NCBI RefSeq assembly: GCF_900101885.1
Contig: NZ_FNAN01000004.1
Span: 186,001 to 250,000, forward strand
DNA from: Dyadobacter soli
GTDB lineage: Bacteria; Bacteroidota; Bacteroidia; Cytophagales; Spirosomataceae
Direction: 5' to 3'
DNA length: 64,000 bases
Position numbers and translations under genes: made by a program. This document shows positions 35,884 to 45,093 of this stretch, piece after piece (positions within the stretch are counted from its first letter, which is position 1; every line of letters begins with the position of its first letter). The notes beneath the pieces are model-generated. The model saw nothing but the letters and a program-made list of their open reading frames with translations. It ran no database searches and had not been told where the DNA came from.

Positions 35884-36736
35884 CGAAGAACTTAAACTGG
35901 GACTACTCATTGCATCCATTGCGATGCTGATGATGGCATTTTTCGTCATCATGTTCGTAATGTACTACCAGAAAAAGCGGTTCGAAGAAGAAAAGCGGAT
36001 CAGCGACATCGAGAAAAACTACAATCGCATGTTGCTCGACACCGCGTTGAATTCGGAGGAAACGGAGCGGCGGCGGATTGCGCAGGATTTGCATGATGAT
36101 ATCGGCACCATGCTGTCGCTTACCAAGTTAAGTCTCAACCAATTGAGTAAATTAGTAGCCAACTCCGGCGACGAGAAGGAAGAGAGCATTATGAAAAAGT
36201 CGCAGTCGCTGGTGGAAGAGACGATCCTGCATGTGCGACGTATCACGCGCGACCTGGTGCCGACTACGCTGGAACGGTTCGGGCTGATGGAGGCGATCGA
36301 AGAGTTCATTCATAAGCTGGAAGAGGACAACAATCTGGTAATTGCCTTCCAATCGAATACAGAAGAATTTCCGCGTCAGGGCCAGAAGCTGGAACTGACG
36401 CTTTACCGTATTATGCAGGAGTTGGTCAACAATGCGATCAAGCACGCGAGCTGCACAAAAATCGATATTGTGCTGGAAATCGATGAAGAAATGATAGGTT
36501 TGCGGGTTACCGACAATGGTGTCGGTTTCGACCCCGAAAAAATAAAAGAAAGCAACCTGGCCGGGCTGGGTTTGCTTGGTATCGAAAGCCGGTTGGCTAT
36601 TGTGAACGGAACGGTCCAGTACGAACAGCCGGCCAAGGGCGGTTCCAGCGCCATCGCGAGGATTCCGGTGAATCCGGCATCCGGTAATAAACCTGAACCA
36701 TTACATCCATTCCGCCGGGAACGAGTGAATATTTAA
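35873..36736 (+). CDS. Sensor histidine kinase, HisKA_3 (NarX/DesK-like) type
   Basis: 287 residues from the ATG at 35873, which overlaps the membrane-protein gene. One membrane helix (about 9-31) is followed by a short coiled linker, the dimerisation/phosphoacceptor helix with RRIAQDLHDDIG (His74) and an HATPase domain with N-box QELVNNAIKHA, G1 VTDNGVGFD and G2 GLGLLGIESRL. It has almost no periplasmic part, so signal input must come from the neighbouring membrane protein or the cytoplasm. It probably phosphorylates the NarL-type regulator encoded four bases later. Confidence 0.95.
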   Translation: MQSNEELKLGLLIASIAMLMMAFFVIMFVMYYQKKRFEEEKRISDIEKNYNRMLLDTALNSEETERRRIAQDLHDDIGTMLSLTKLSLNQLSKLVANSGDEKEESIMKKSQSLVEETILHVRRITRDLVPTTLERFGLMEAIEEFIHKLEEDNNLVIAFQSNTEEFPRQGQKLELTLYRIMQELVNNAIKHASCTKIDIVLEIDEEMIGLRVTDNGVGFDPEKIKESNLAGLGLLGIESRLAIVNGTVQYEQPAKGGSSAIARIPVNPASGNKPEPLHPFRRERVNI

Positions 36737-36740
36737 TGCT

Positions 36741-37400
36741 ATGAGCACCCTTAAACTAGGAATCGCCGACGATCACGAACTATTCAGAAAGGGGTTTATC
36801 TCCATGCTGAGCGGCATTCCCGATTTCGAATTTATACTGGAAGCCGGCAACGGCCAGGAACTCCTGGACCGCCTGCCCGCCAACACGCCTGACATCGTTT
36901 TCATGGATCTGCAAATGCCCGTCATGGACGGCATCCAGGCCACGGAAGCTGCCTTCGAACGCTTTCCTAACATCAAGATCATCGTCGTTTCGATGTACAA
37001 TGAGGACCGTTTCGTGATACATATGCTCGAAAAGGGCGTACAGGGCTACTTGCTGAAAGATACCAGCCCCGACGAGGTCGAAAAGGCGATCAGAAGGGTT
37101 CACGAAGAGGGTTTTTACTACAACGACTTCGTTTCCAAGGCCATGCACCGTAAAATGGTGAACCGGCAGGTGAACAAGCATCCATTCTTCCCGAATGCGT
37201 GTAACGTAGCGCTCTCGTCACGCGAGAAAGAAGTACTTCAATTGATCTGCGACGGCCTCTCGACGACCGAAATCGGCGACAAGCTGTTCATCAGCGTGCG
37301 CACGGTGGAAGGGCACCGGTTGCGGGTTTTGGAAAAAACAGGCACTAAAAGCACCGCGGCGGCGGTTGCATTCGCTTACAAAAATCAGCTGCTGAGCTAA
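36741..37400 (+). CDS. NarL/LuxR-family response regulator
   Basis: 219 residues. Receiver domain (1-125): acidic pocket ADDHE, phospho-acceptor Asp56 in DIVFMDLQMPVMDG and Lys in GYLLKDTSPDE. A LuxR-type helix-turn-helix fills 152-216 (SSREKEVLQLICDGLSTTEI and FISVRTVEGHR). It starts four bases after the kinase gene, so the two form a cognate pair. Likely targets include the operon itself and the divergent lipoprotein gene, which is inference. Confidence 0.96.
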   Translation: MSTLKLGIADDHELFRKGFISMLSGIPDFEFILEAGNGQELLDRLPANTPDIVFMDLQMPVMDGIQATEAAFERFPNIKIIVVSMYNEDRFVIHMLEKGVQGYLLKDTSPDEVEKAIRRVHEEGFYYNDFVSKAMHRKMVNRQVNKHPFFPNACNVALSSREKEVLQLICDGLSTTEIGDKLFISVRTVEGHRLRVLEKTGTKSTAAAVAFAYKNQLLS

Positions 37401-37471
37401 GCACAATGCTTTGGTAATGGAAACTTCCCGGGTTTATGCTATATTACCCGGAGTCATCTCCATGTACAGCT

Positions 37472-38152
37472 ATGAAAGTCCTGATCGTCTGCACCAACCA
37501 CGACACTTATCCGGCCAAAACCTCGAAAACAGGCCTTTGGCTGAATGAATTGACGCACTTTTATGACGTAATGGCTAAAAGACGCATCCTCATGGATGTT
37601 GTCAGCCCACTCGGCGGTGCCATACCGGTGGATGAACGAAGCCTCGACCTGAAAGACGAATGCAATGCGCGGTACTGGGAAGATGCGGCATTCAGGCAAA
37701 AATTGCAGAGTTCGCTGAAACCATCGGAAGTCTACGCAAACGACTACCGGCTGATCTATTTCACCGGCGGCCACGGAGCGATGTGGGACTTGCCTGAAAA
37801 TACCGAGCTGCAAAATCTTGCCAAAGCGATTTACGAAAGAAACGGCATGGTAACCGCCGTCGCGCATGGCGTTTCAGGTTTGCTTAATGTCAGACTTTCG
37901 GACGGCTCGTTGCTTATCCAGGACAAATATGTTACAGCCTACTCCAACGTCGAAGAAGCGCTCGTCAGCTTTGTAAGCGAAGTACCGTTTTACCTCGAAG
38001 ACCAGTTGAAGGAGCGCGGCGCGAATTACACCAAAGCGATGATCCCTTTTGTGGAATTCATCGAAATGGACGAGCGGCTCATTACCGGGCAGAATTCACA
38101 TTCGGCCCGGAAGGTGGCTACCAAAGCCCTGGAAGAGCTTTTTGAAAAATAG
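37472..38152 (+). CDS. DJ-1/PfpI-like protein lacking the nucleophile cysteine
   Basis: 226 residues from MKVLIVCTNHDTY. The fold markers of the Hsp31/DJ-1 group are present: TGGHGAMWDLPEN (the acidic/Gly-rich elbow), LLNVRLSDGS and ITGQNSHSA. However, the nucleophile elbow, usually A-V-C-H-G, reads AVAHG (Ala131), so the catalytic Cys is absent. It cannot work as a Cys glyoxalase/deglycase of the usual kind and may be a binding protein or pseudoenzyme. It follows the two-component operon by 71 bases and is convergent with rfbC. Confidence 0.85.
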   Translation: MKVLIVCTNHDTYPAKTSKTGLWLNELTHFYDVMAKRRILMDVVSPLGGAIPVDERSLDLKDECNARYWEDAAFRQKLQSSLKPSEVYANDYRLIYFTGGHGAMWDLPENTELQNLAKAIYERNGMVTAVAHGVSGLLNVRLSDGSLLIQDKYVTAYSNVEEALVSFVSEVPFYLEDQLKERGANYTKAMIPFVEFIEMDERLITGQNSHSARKVATKALEELFEK

Positions 38153-38162
38153 GTTTTGAAAT

Positions 38163-38708
38163 TTACTTGACCAACTCCCCAAAAAGTGAGCGGAATGTAG
38201 GCAGGATCAGGTCCTTTTCCGACACGATCGGATCGGTGATTCCCCAGTCGATGTTCAGATCGGGATCGTTCCACAGTATACCCGACTCGGATTCCTTATT
38301 ATAAAGATTAGTGCATTTGTAGCTGAAAATAGCATCTTCCAACGCCACAAATCCGTGCGCAAAACCTTCCGGAATGTAAGCGATATTGTTCAGCTCACCG
38401 CTTAATTCAAATACCTCGTGCTTCCCGAATGTCGGCGAATCCGGACGGATATCGACCGCCACATCCAGCACTCTGCCCGAGATCACGCGCACCAGTTTCC
38501 CCTGAGCAAAAGGCGCATTCTGGAAATGCAGGCCCCTTACCACTCCTTTTTTCGAAAACGATTGATTGTCCTGAACAAAGTTGACAGGCAGACCGAGTTT
38601 CGCAAATGTCTCCTCATTATACGATTCAAAAAACATTCCACGGTCGTCGCCGAAGACCCTTGGAAATATTTCAACTAGACCGGCAATGGAAGTTTCTCGA
38701 ATCTGCAT
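38163..38708 (-). CDS. rfbC: dTDP-4-dehydrorhamnose 3,5-epimerase
   Basis: 181 residues from MQIRETSIAG; nine upstream residues were excluded. It converts dTDP-4-keto-6-deoxyglucose to dTDP-4-keto-rhamnose. The core includes GDDRGMFFESYNEETF, the substrate-binding VVRGLHFQ (catalytic His) and PEGFAHGFVALED. Other rhamnose genes (rmlA, B, D) are not nearby, so the gene is separate from its pathway here. It supplies surface sugar precursors. Confidence 0.95.
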   Translation of the reverse strand: MQIRETSIAGLVEIFPRVFGDDRGMFFESYNEETFAKLGLPVNFVQDNQSFSKKGVVRGLHFQNAPFAQGKLVRVISGRVLDVAVDIRPDSPTFGKHEVFELSGELNNIAYIPEGFAHGFVALEDAIFSYKCTNLYNKESESGILWNDPDLNIDWGITDPIVSEKDLILPTFRSLFGELVK

Positions 38709-38806
38709 ATAGTCGCTATGAGTTGGTTGGAGCAAAGTTTAATGTTGGGGCAAATTTATGAATCTATTGCCAGAGGTTGTAATTTCGCCGCAATATTTAC
38801 AAAATC

Positions 38807-39631
38807 ATGACTTATCAAGAGCTCTTCCAGCAAATTTCGACTAAAAGGTCTTATTTGTGCGTGGGTTTGGATACCGACATCCAAAAAATCCCGGCACATT
38901 TGTTGAAAACCGACGATCCCATCTTTGAATTCAATAAACAGATCATCGACTCCACAGCGGACTATTGCGTTTCTTACAAACCGAACATCGCGTTTTACGA
39001 AGCATTGGGGCCAAAGGGTTGGGAGAGCCTTCAAAAGACCGTCGAATACATTCCCAAAAGCCATTTCACGATCGCGGATGCCAAGCGCGGCGATATCGGG
39101 AATACGTCGGGCCTCTATGCCCGTGCGTTCTTCGACAAATCGTCGTCCGGCCTCGATTTCGACTCCATTACCGTGGCGCCTTACATGGGCAGCGATTCGG
39201 TGACGCCGTTCCTGGCATTCGAAGGTAAATGGGTGATTCTGCTTGCATTGACGTCCAACCCGGGCAGCTCTGACTTTCAGCGGTTGAATGTGGAAGGCAA
39301 TACTTTATTTGAAAATGTATTGCGCACATCGCAGGAATGGGCTGGCGCGGAACGTATGATGTATGTAGTAGGCGCAACACACCCGTCCGATTTCCAGAAA
39401 ATCCGTGCCATTGTACCCGACCATTTCCTGCTTGTACCGGGCGTTGGCGCGCAAGGCGGCAACCTGGAAGAGGTTTCGAAGTTTGGTATGAATAAAAGCT
39501 GCGGGCTACTTGTGAATGCGTCGCGCAGCATTATCTACGCAAGCAACGGCACCGATTTCGCCGAAAAAGCGAAACAGGAAGCCCAGGCACTCCAACAGGA
39601 AATGGCCATCTACCTCGACAAATATTTATAA
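38807..39631 (+). CDS. pyrF: Orotidine-5'-phosphate decarboxylase
   Basis: 274 residues, the longer type-2 form common in actinobacteria and Bacteroidota. It makes UMP from OMP in pyrimidine synthesis. The active-site signature is [14 protein letters not shown], with the Asp-Lys-Asp network. [12 protein letters not shown] and the phosphate loop VPGVGAQGG are clear. No other pyr genes in the window. Followed by lysA after 42 bases, possibly on the same transcript. Confidence 0.97.
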   Translation: MTYQELFQQISTKRSYLCVGLDTDIQKIPAHLLKTDDPIFEFNKQIIDSTADYCVSYKPNIAFYEALGPKGWESLQKTVEYIPKSHFTIADAKRGDIGNTSGLYARAFFDKSSSGLDFDSITVAPYMGSDSVTPFLAFEGKWVILLALTSNPGSSDFQRLNVEGNTLFENVLRTSQEWAGAERMMYVVGATHPSDFQKIRAIVPDHFLLVPGVGAQGGNLEEVSKFGMNKSCGLLVNASRSIIYASNGTDFAEKAKQEAQALQQEMAIYLDKYL

Positions 39632-39673
39632 TCAGAACATTCCCGCACATTAGCTGCCACCCATACCAACGAA

Positions 39674-40903
39674 ATGCAACTCTCTGACCATTACCCATAT
39701 TCCATTCAGGGAATCGACCCTGTTCAGTTAATTAACCAATACGGAAGCCCGCTGTACGTGTACGACGGCGCGACGATCCGTCGGAAAGCCGCCGAGCTGC
39801 AACATGCATTTGCGGGGGTTAATATGAAGATTAAATATGCCTGCAAAGCCAACACGAACCTTGCTATCCTGCGTCTGATGCGCGAAATCGGGGTGGAACT
39901 CGATGTGGTATCCCCTGGTGAATTCGAAATGGGTAAACTGGCGGGTTATGACGCCGACCAAATCACATTTACGCCCAGCGGCGTGCATTTCGAAGAGGTG
40001 CGCGAGGCGGTGGAAGCCGGAGCGATCGTGAATGTGGACAGTATTTCATTGCTCGAATGGTTCGGCCAGACTTACGGCAATACCAAACCTTGCATGATCC
40101 GCATTAAGCCCAATGTGGCCGCGGGCGGGCATACCAAGATCATGACTGCGCACGCCGATTCCAAATTCGGGATCTCGGTGTTGTTGCTGGACGATATTCT
40201 CGCGGTTATCAAAAAATACGATATCAAAGTAATCGGCCTGCACCAGCATACCGGTTCGGACATTAAAGATGCCGAGCCGTTCCTGAAAGTAGCCGACATT
40301 CTTTTCGAAACCGCGAAGCATTTCCCCGATCTTCAAGTCGTAGATCTGGGCGGCGGGTTTAAGGTTTCCTACTTGCCCGGCGATGCGATTACGGATATGG
40401 ATTTGCTGGGTAAAAAAATATCCAAACGCTTCCAGACCTTCTGCCAGGAGTATGGCCGCGAGTTGCAGCTTTGGTTCGAGCCGGGCAAGTTTCTCGTGAG
40501 CGAATCGGGTTTTCTTTTTGTGACTACCAATGTGGTGAAAGAAGATCCGGCGCGCAATTTCGTGCACGTGGATTCGGGCCTTAACCACCTGATCCGCCCG
40601 ATGATGTACGGTTCTTACCATCATATTCTCAACATTTCAAACCCGAAAGGAGAATTGAAGCACTACAATGTGGTGGGCTATATTTGCGAAACCGACACAT
40701 TCGCTTCCGACCGCGAACTGCCCGAAGTACGCCAGGGCGACGTGCTGGCGTTCCTGAATGCGGGTGCGTACGGGCTGACGATGAGCTCCAACTACAATGC
40801 GCGCGTCCGCCCGGCCGAGGTGCTGATCGATAATGGCGTAGCGAAGCTCGTCCGACGCCGCGAAACGCTGGAAGATCTGCTCAAAACGCAAATGGATATC
40901 TGA
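39674..40903 (+). CDS. lysA: Diaminopimelate decarboxylase
   Basis: 409 residues. It is PLP-dependent and makes L-lysine from meso-diaminopimelate. YACKANTN carries the PLP lysine. GLHQHTGSDIKD, DLGGGFKVSY and EPGKFLVSESG are the barrel signatures; ICETDTFASDRELP near the C-terminus holds the catalytic Cys of the partner subunit. AYGLTMSSNYNARVRPAEVL ends the fold. A 13-base-arm hairpin follows. Confidence 0.97.
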   Translation: MQLSDHYPYSIQGIDPVQLINQYGSPLYVYDGATIRRKAAELQHAFAGVNMKIKYACKANTNLAILRLMREIGVELDVVSPGEFEMGKLAGYDADQITFTPSGVHFEEVREAVEAGAIVNVDSISLLEWFGQTYGNTKPCMIRIKPNVAAGGHTKIMTAHADSKFGISVLLLDDILAVIKKYDIKVIGLHQHTGSDIKDAEPFLKVADILFETAKHFPDLQVVDLGGGFKVSYLPGDAITDMDLLGKKISKRFQTFCQEYGRELQLWFEPGKFLVSESGFLFVTTNVVKEDPARNFVHVDSGLNHLIRPMMYGSYHHILNISNPKGELKHYNVVGYICETDTFASDRELPEVRQGDVLAFLNAGAYGLTMSSNYNARVRPAEVLIDNGVAKLVRRRETLEDLLKTQMDI

Positions 40904-40924
40904 TATTGGTTTAGAAATTTCGAG

Positions 40925-40960
40925 CAAGAAGCTGCACTGGATCACCCGTGCAGCTTCTTG
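40925..40960 (+). terminator. Hairpin after lysA
   Basis: The perfect arms CAAGAAGCTGCAC / GTGCAGCTTCTTG enclose a 10-base loop. There is no T-run behind it, only CGTTTC, so it may be a weak terminator or an RNA-stabilising hairpin. Confidence 0.55.
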
Positions 40961-41027
40961 CGTTTCAGGCATTCTTTTAAGTCAAAAAATCAATACATTT
41001 AAACATTAACCCATAAATCGACCGACT

Positions 41028-41486
41028 ATGAAAGCCCTGTACATCACACTCCTGATTCTCGCGTCACTGATCGCCCCAAAATTCGGTTACTCCCAATCCA
41101 CTGCTTACGATTCGACGCTAGCCAAGAAGCTCGGCGCGGATGAGTATGGCATGAAAAAGTATGTAATGGTGCTCCTGAAAACCGGAACGGCTACCGGCCT
41201 GCCGAAAAGCAGGACTGATAGCCTTTTCGCCGGGCATATGCAGAATATCAACCGCCTGGCCGATTCCGGAAAGCTCGTCGTAGCAGGTCCGTTCTTCAAA
41301 AACGACAAGTACCGCGGCATTTTCATCCTCAATGCAGAATCCCTCGAAGAAGGCAGGAAGCTCGTAGAAAGCGATCCGGCGGTGCAAGCGAAGCTCCTCG
41401 ATATGGATTTGCTGATGTGGTACGGTTCCGCAGCGTTGGCCGAAACGCTGGAAATCCACAAGAAAATCGAAAAGAAAAGTCATTGA
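41028..41486 (+). CDS. Exported YCII-domain protein
   Basis: 152 residues with a signal peptide (about 1-22, ending KFGYSQ). The mature part has the YCII-like ferredoxin fold: KKYVMVLLKTG, FAGHMQNINRLADSGKLVVAGPF (with the family His), KYRGIFILNAESLEEGRKLVESDP. YCII proteins bind small molecules and are rarely exported, so the signal peptide is notable. Function unknown; single gene before clpB. Confidence 0.82.
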   Translation: MKALYITLLILASLIAPKFGYSQSTAYDSTLAKKLGADEYGMKKYVMVLLKTGTATGLPKSRTDSLFAGHMQNINRLADSGKLVVAGPFFKNDKYRGIFILNAESLEEGRKLVESDPAVQAKLLDMDLLMWYGSAALAETLEIHKKIEKKSH

Positions 41487-41609
41487 TTTCTTGCCATTTT
41501 GTCCGACAAAACCTCTTCAAGTCACATTTTTGAGACAAAATTTCCGATTTAAACGGTCGGCACACCCTTTTTTGAATAGCATTGTATCATTAACGACGTG
41601 ACCAACGCT

Positions 41610-44213
41610 ATGAACTTTAACCAATATACTATTAAGGCGCAGGAGGTGATCCAGCATGCCGCTCAGATGGTCCAGGGCAACCAGCAACAGGCTATCGAAA
41701 CGGGGCATGTGTTGAAATCCATTTTGGAGGAAGACCCGAATACGTCATTGTTTTTACTGAATAAGCTCAATATCAGCGCAGACGTACTCAACAACCGTTT
41801 GCAGAAGCTATTGGATGGCTACCCGCGTGTGAGTGGGGGCCAGCCCTACCTGGGTAACGATATGGCCGCTGCCAGCGGCAAGGCACAGAATTACCTGAAA
41901 GAATTCGGCGACGAATTCATCAGCATCGAACTGCTGATACTGGGTATTCTGAGCGGAAAAGATTCCACAGCCACCCTGATGAAGGAGCTGGGATTCAGCG
42001 AGAAGGAACTGATCAATGCTATCAAAGAACTTAGAGGAAAGAATAACCCTGTGAAAGATCAAAACGCAGAAGCCAAATACCGCTCCCTGGAACGGTACAG
42101 CAAAAATTTGAATGAATTGGCCAAAGCCGGCAAAATTGACCCGGTGATCGGTCGTGATGAGGAAATCAGGCGGGTATTGCAGATTTTGAGCCGCCGTACT
42201 AAAAACAACCCGATCCTGCTCGGCGAGCCGGGTGTGGGTAAAACCGCTATCGTGGAAGGTCTTGCGCAACGCATCGTGCAGGGCGACGTTCCCGAAAACC
42301 TAAAATCGAAGACGATCGTATCCCTCGACCTGGGCTTGCTCATCGCAGGTGCGAAATACAAAGGTGAATTTGAAGAAAGACTGAAAGCGGTTATCAAAGA
42401 AGTGACCGATTCGGAGGGGGAAATCGTACTCTTTATTGACGAAATACACACGCTGATCGGCGCGGGTGGCGGAGGCGAAAGCGCCATGGACGCAGCAAAC
42501 CTGCTGAAACCGGCACTGGCGCGTGGCGAACTGCACGCAATCGGCGCTACTACTTTGAAAGAATATCAAAAGTATGTCGAGAAAGACAAGGCACTAGAAC
42601 GCCGTTTCCAGGCTGTAATGGTAGACGAGCCTAACATTCCAGATGCGATCAGCATTCTGAGGGGTATTAAGGAGAAATATGAATTGCACCACGGTGTCCG
42701 CATCCAGGATGACGCGGTAATTGCGGCGGTGGAGCTATCAAACCGTTACATCAGCGACCGTTTCCTCCCCGATAAGGCCATCGACTTAATGGACGAGGCC
42801 GCCTCGAAGCTGCGACTCGAAATGGATAGCGTTCCCGAAGAACTCGATGAACTGAACCGCCGCATTATGCAGCTCGAAATCGAGCGCGAGGCGATCCGTC
42901 GTGAAAATAACAAGGACAAAGAAACCGTCCTGAACAAAGAAATTGCCGACCTAAGCGAGCAACGCAATGCCCTGAAAGCCCAATGGGAGAATGAAAAGGG
43001 TAAGGTAAATGAGGTGCGTGCATTGAAAGAGCAAAGCGAACAGTTGCGCCTCGAAGCCGAGCAGGCCGAGCGCTCGGGCGACTTTGGTAAGGTTGCGGAG
43101 ATTCGTTACGGACGCATTCCGGAAGTGAATGCCAAGCTGGAAGAACTGCAAAAATCCGAGAATGCGGAAAGTTTAATGCAGGAAGAAATCACGCCAGAGG
43201 ACATTGCGGAAGTAGTGGCCAAATGGACGGGTATCCCGGTGAGCAAAATGCTCCAAAGCGACCGCGAGAAACTCCTGCAACTCGAAGAACATCTGCACCA
43301 GCGCGTAGCAGGCCAGAATGAGGCGATTGAAGTGGTATCCGACGCCGTTCGCCGCAGCCGCGCAGGTTTGCAGGATGCGAAAAGGCCGATCGGCAGCTTC
43401 CTCTTCCTCGGTCCGACCGGGGTAGGTAAAACCGAACTCGCGAAAACGCTGGCCGAGTACCTGTTCAACGACGAGAATGCCATGGTACGGATCGATATGA
43501 GCGAGTACCAGGAACGCCACGCGGTAAGCCGCCTCGTGGGCGCGCCTCCGGGATACGTGGGTTACGACGAAGGCGGGCAGCTTACCGAAGCCGTGCGCCG
43601 CAAACCGTACAGCGTGATCCTGCTCGACGAGATCGAAAAAGCGCACCCGGATGTGTGGAATATCCTGCTGCAAGTGCTTGACGAGGGCCGTCTGACCGAT
43701 AACAAAGGTCGCGTGGCGAACTTCAAGAACACGATCATCATTATGACATCGAACATCGGCAGCCACATTATCCAGGAGAAATTCGCGGAAGACGAAGGCT
43801 GGAACCGCACGCTGATCGTCGAGGAGGCCAAACAGGCTGTGCTCGACCTGTTGAAAGCATCGGTAAGGCCCGAGTTCCTGAACCGTATCGACGAGATTGT
43901 GCTGTTCGAACCATTGACGCTGAAAAACATCCGCAAAATCGTGGATATCCAGTTCAAAGGCATTCAGAATATGCTGAAAGAGCAGGGTATCACGCTGGAT
44001 GCGACCGACGAGGCGCTCACCAAACTCGGTGAGGACGGTTTCGATCCCGCATTCGGTGCACGTCCGCTGAAACGGGTACTTCAAAGAAGAATCCTGAATG
44101 AATTGTCGAAAGGCATTCTGAGCGGGCAGGTTGCGAAGGACGCAGTGATCATGATGGAGCTCGATTCGAAAGGTGAGCTGGTATTCGAGAATGTCGGCGG
44201 CGTGGAAATCTGA
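41610..44213 (+). CDS. clpB: ATP-dependent disaggregase ClpB
   Basis: 867 residues from [13 protein letters not shown] at 41610; a GTG at 41598 would add four residues. Order: N-domain (1-145), NBD1 with Walker A GEPGVGKT (205-212) and the Walker B region [13 protein letters not shown], the middle coiled-coil domain (about 400-520), NBD2 with Walker A GPTGVGKT (601-608) and [14 protein letters not shown], and the C-terminal D2-small domain. Works with DnaK to pull aggregates apart. I see no CIRCE element upstream. A terminator follows. Confidence 0.98.
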   Translation: MNFNQYTIKAQEVIQHAAQMVQGNQQQAIETGHVLKSILEEDPNTSLFLLNKLNISADVLNNRLQKLLDGYPRVSGGQPYLGNDMAAASGKAQNYLKEFGDEFISIELLILGILSGKDSTATLMKELGFSEKELINAIKELRGKNNPVKDQNAEAKYRSLERYSKNLNELAKAGKIDPVIGRDEEIRRVLQILSRRTKNNPILLGEPGVGKTAIVEGLAQRIVQGDVPENLKSKTIVSLDLGLLIAGAKYKGEFEERLKAVIKEVTDSEGEIVLFIDEIHTLIGAGGGGESAMDAANLLKPALARGELHAIGATTLKEYQKYVEKDKALERRFQAVMVDEPNIPDAISILRGIKEKYELHHGVRIQDDAVIAAVELSNRYISDRFLPDKAIDLMDEAASKLRLEMDSVPEELDELNRRIMQLEIEREAIRRENNKDKETVLNKEIADLSEQRNALKAQWENEKGKVNEVRALKEQSEQLRLEAEQAERSGDFGKVAEIRYGRIPEVNAKLEELQKSENAESLMQEEITPEDIAEVVAKWTGIPVSKMLQSDREKLLQLEEHLHQRVAGQNEAIEVVSDAVRRSRAGLQDAKRPIGSFLFLGPTGVGKTELAKTLAEYLFNDENAMVRIDMSEYQERHAVSRLVGAPPGYVGYDEGGQLTEAVRRKPYSVILLDEIEKAHPDVWNILLQVLDEGRLTDNKGRVANFKNTIIIMTSNIGSHIIQEKFAEDEGWNRTLIVEEAKQAVLDLLKASVRPEFLNRIDEIVLFEPLTLKNIRKIVDIQFKGIQNMLKEQGITLDATDEALTKLGEDGFDPAFGARPLKRVLQRRILNELSKGILSGQVAKDAVIMMELDSKGELVFENVGGVEI

Positions 44214-44237
44214 ATCACAAAATAATGCTAATACAGG

Positions 44238-44263
44238 GAGCGGCAGCAATGCCGCTCTTTTTG
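44238..44263 (+). terminator. clpB terminator
   Basis: The arms GAGCGGCA / TGCCGCTC (with a tetraloop GCAA) are followed by TTTTTG, 25 bases after the clpB stop. Confidence 0.88.
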
Positions 44264-44427
44264 TTTTCCCCAAATCGGGAATGGCGCCAGGGCATTTTCC
44301 CAAGTTGTGGAACCGCGTTAAACTGCTTTTACTGCGTGCTCGACGCCAAAGCAGTTCGATTTTTTGGCATAATTTTTGTACAATTATTTATCCCAATAAT
44401 CTAACTCTTTAATCTACACCTAAATCC

Positions 44428-44979
44428 ATGGAACAATCACTGAATTTAATTAAGGTCGCGATACTGGTTGCCGATGGATTTGAGCAGGTGGAAATGACCT
44501 GCCCCAGAAAAGTCCTAAACCAGCATGGCGCGACTACCCACGTGATTTCACCCAATAAAGACATCGTGAAAGGGTGGAGCCACCTGGATTGGGGTGAAAA
44601 CCACCGCGTGGATGTGCCGCTGGACATGGCGCGCCCCGAGTATTACGACGCGCTGCTGCTTCCGGGAGGGGTAATGGGTCTCGATGCATTGCGCATCAAC
44701 CAAAAAGCGGTCGACTTTGTCCGGTCGTTCTTTTTTGCAGGAAAACCGGTAGCTGCGATCTGCCACGGCCCACAGATCCTGATCGACGCGGATGTGGTAA
44801 TCGGCCGCACGCTGACCTCCTATTCCGCCATCCGCCACGATCTCGAAAATGCAGGTGCTATATGGGTAGATCAGGAAGTGGTGACCAATAATGGCCTCGT
44901 TACCAGCCGCACAACCGACGATCTTTCGGCGTTTGTCGAGATGATGGTCCGAGAATTCAACATGGAATTGCATCACTAG
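44428..44979 (+). CDS. DJ-1/PfpI family protein with intact nucleophile
   Basis: 183 residues. The nucleophile elbow is AAICHGPQIL with Cys112, and the acidic partner lies in ADGFEQVEM. It resembles the PfpI/YhbO/YraA stress proteins reported as glyoxalase- or deglycase-like. Cytoplasmic, no signal peptide. It follows clpB after about 215 bases, a region with a terminator and an AT-rich stretch; ends before a strong terminator. Contrast with the Cys-less homologue at 37.5-38.2 kb. Confidence 0.93.
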   Translation: MEQSLNLIKVAILVADGFEQVEMTCPRKVLNQHGATTHVISPNKDIVKGWSHLDWGENHRVDVPLDMARPEYYDALLLPGGVMGLDALRINQKAVDFVRSFFFAGKPVAAICHGPQILIDADVVIGRTLTSYSAIRHDLENAGAIWVDQEVVTNNGLVTSRTTDDLSAFVEMMVREFNMELHH

Positions 44980-45010
44980 CGATACCTGCCACTGATTCAA
45001 ACGCTTAGCA

Positions 45011-45038
45011 AGAGCATCCCGCAACGGATGCTCTTTTT
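45011..45038 (+). terminator. Terminator after the DJ-1/PfpI gene
   Basis: The perfect arms AGAGCATCC / GGATGCTCT with a 6-base loop are followed by TTTT. Confidence 0.88.
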
Positions 45039-45093
45039 GTTTCCATTTGAGGCTAAAATTTTGGTATTTGCCCTTTCATTACCTGCTTTTCGC

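Noticed and set aside
41487..41609. CIRCE-type heat-shock operator before clpB
   Set aside because: No TTAGCACTC-N9-GAGTGCTAA pattern is present in the 120-base gap.
43173..44303. A 376-codon minus-strand frame inside clpB
   Set aside because: It is antisense to the NBD2 part of a highly conserved gene, with no domain of its own; a codon-bias shadow.
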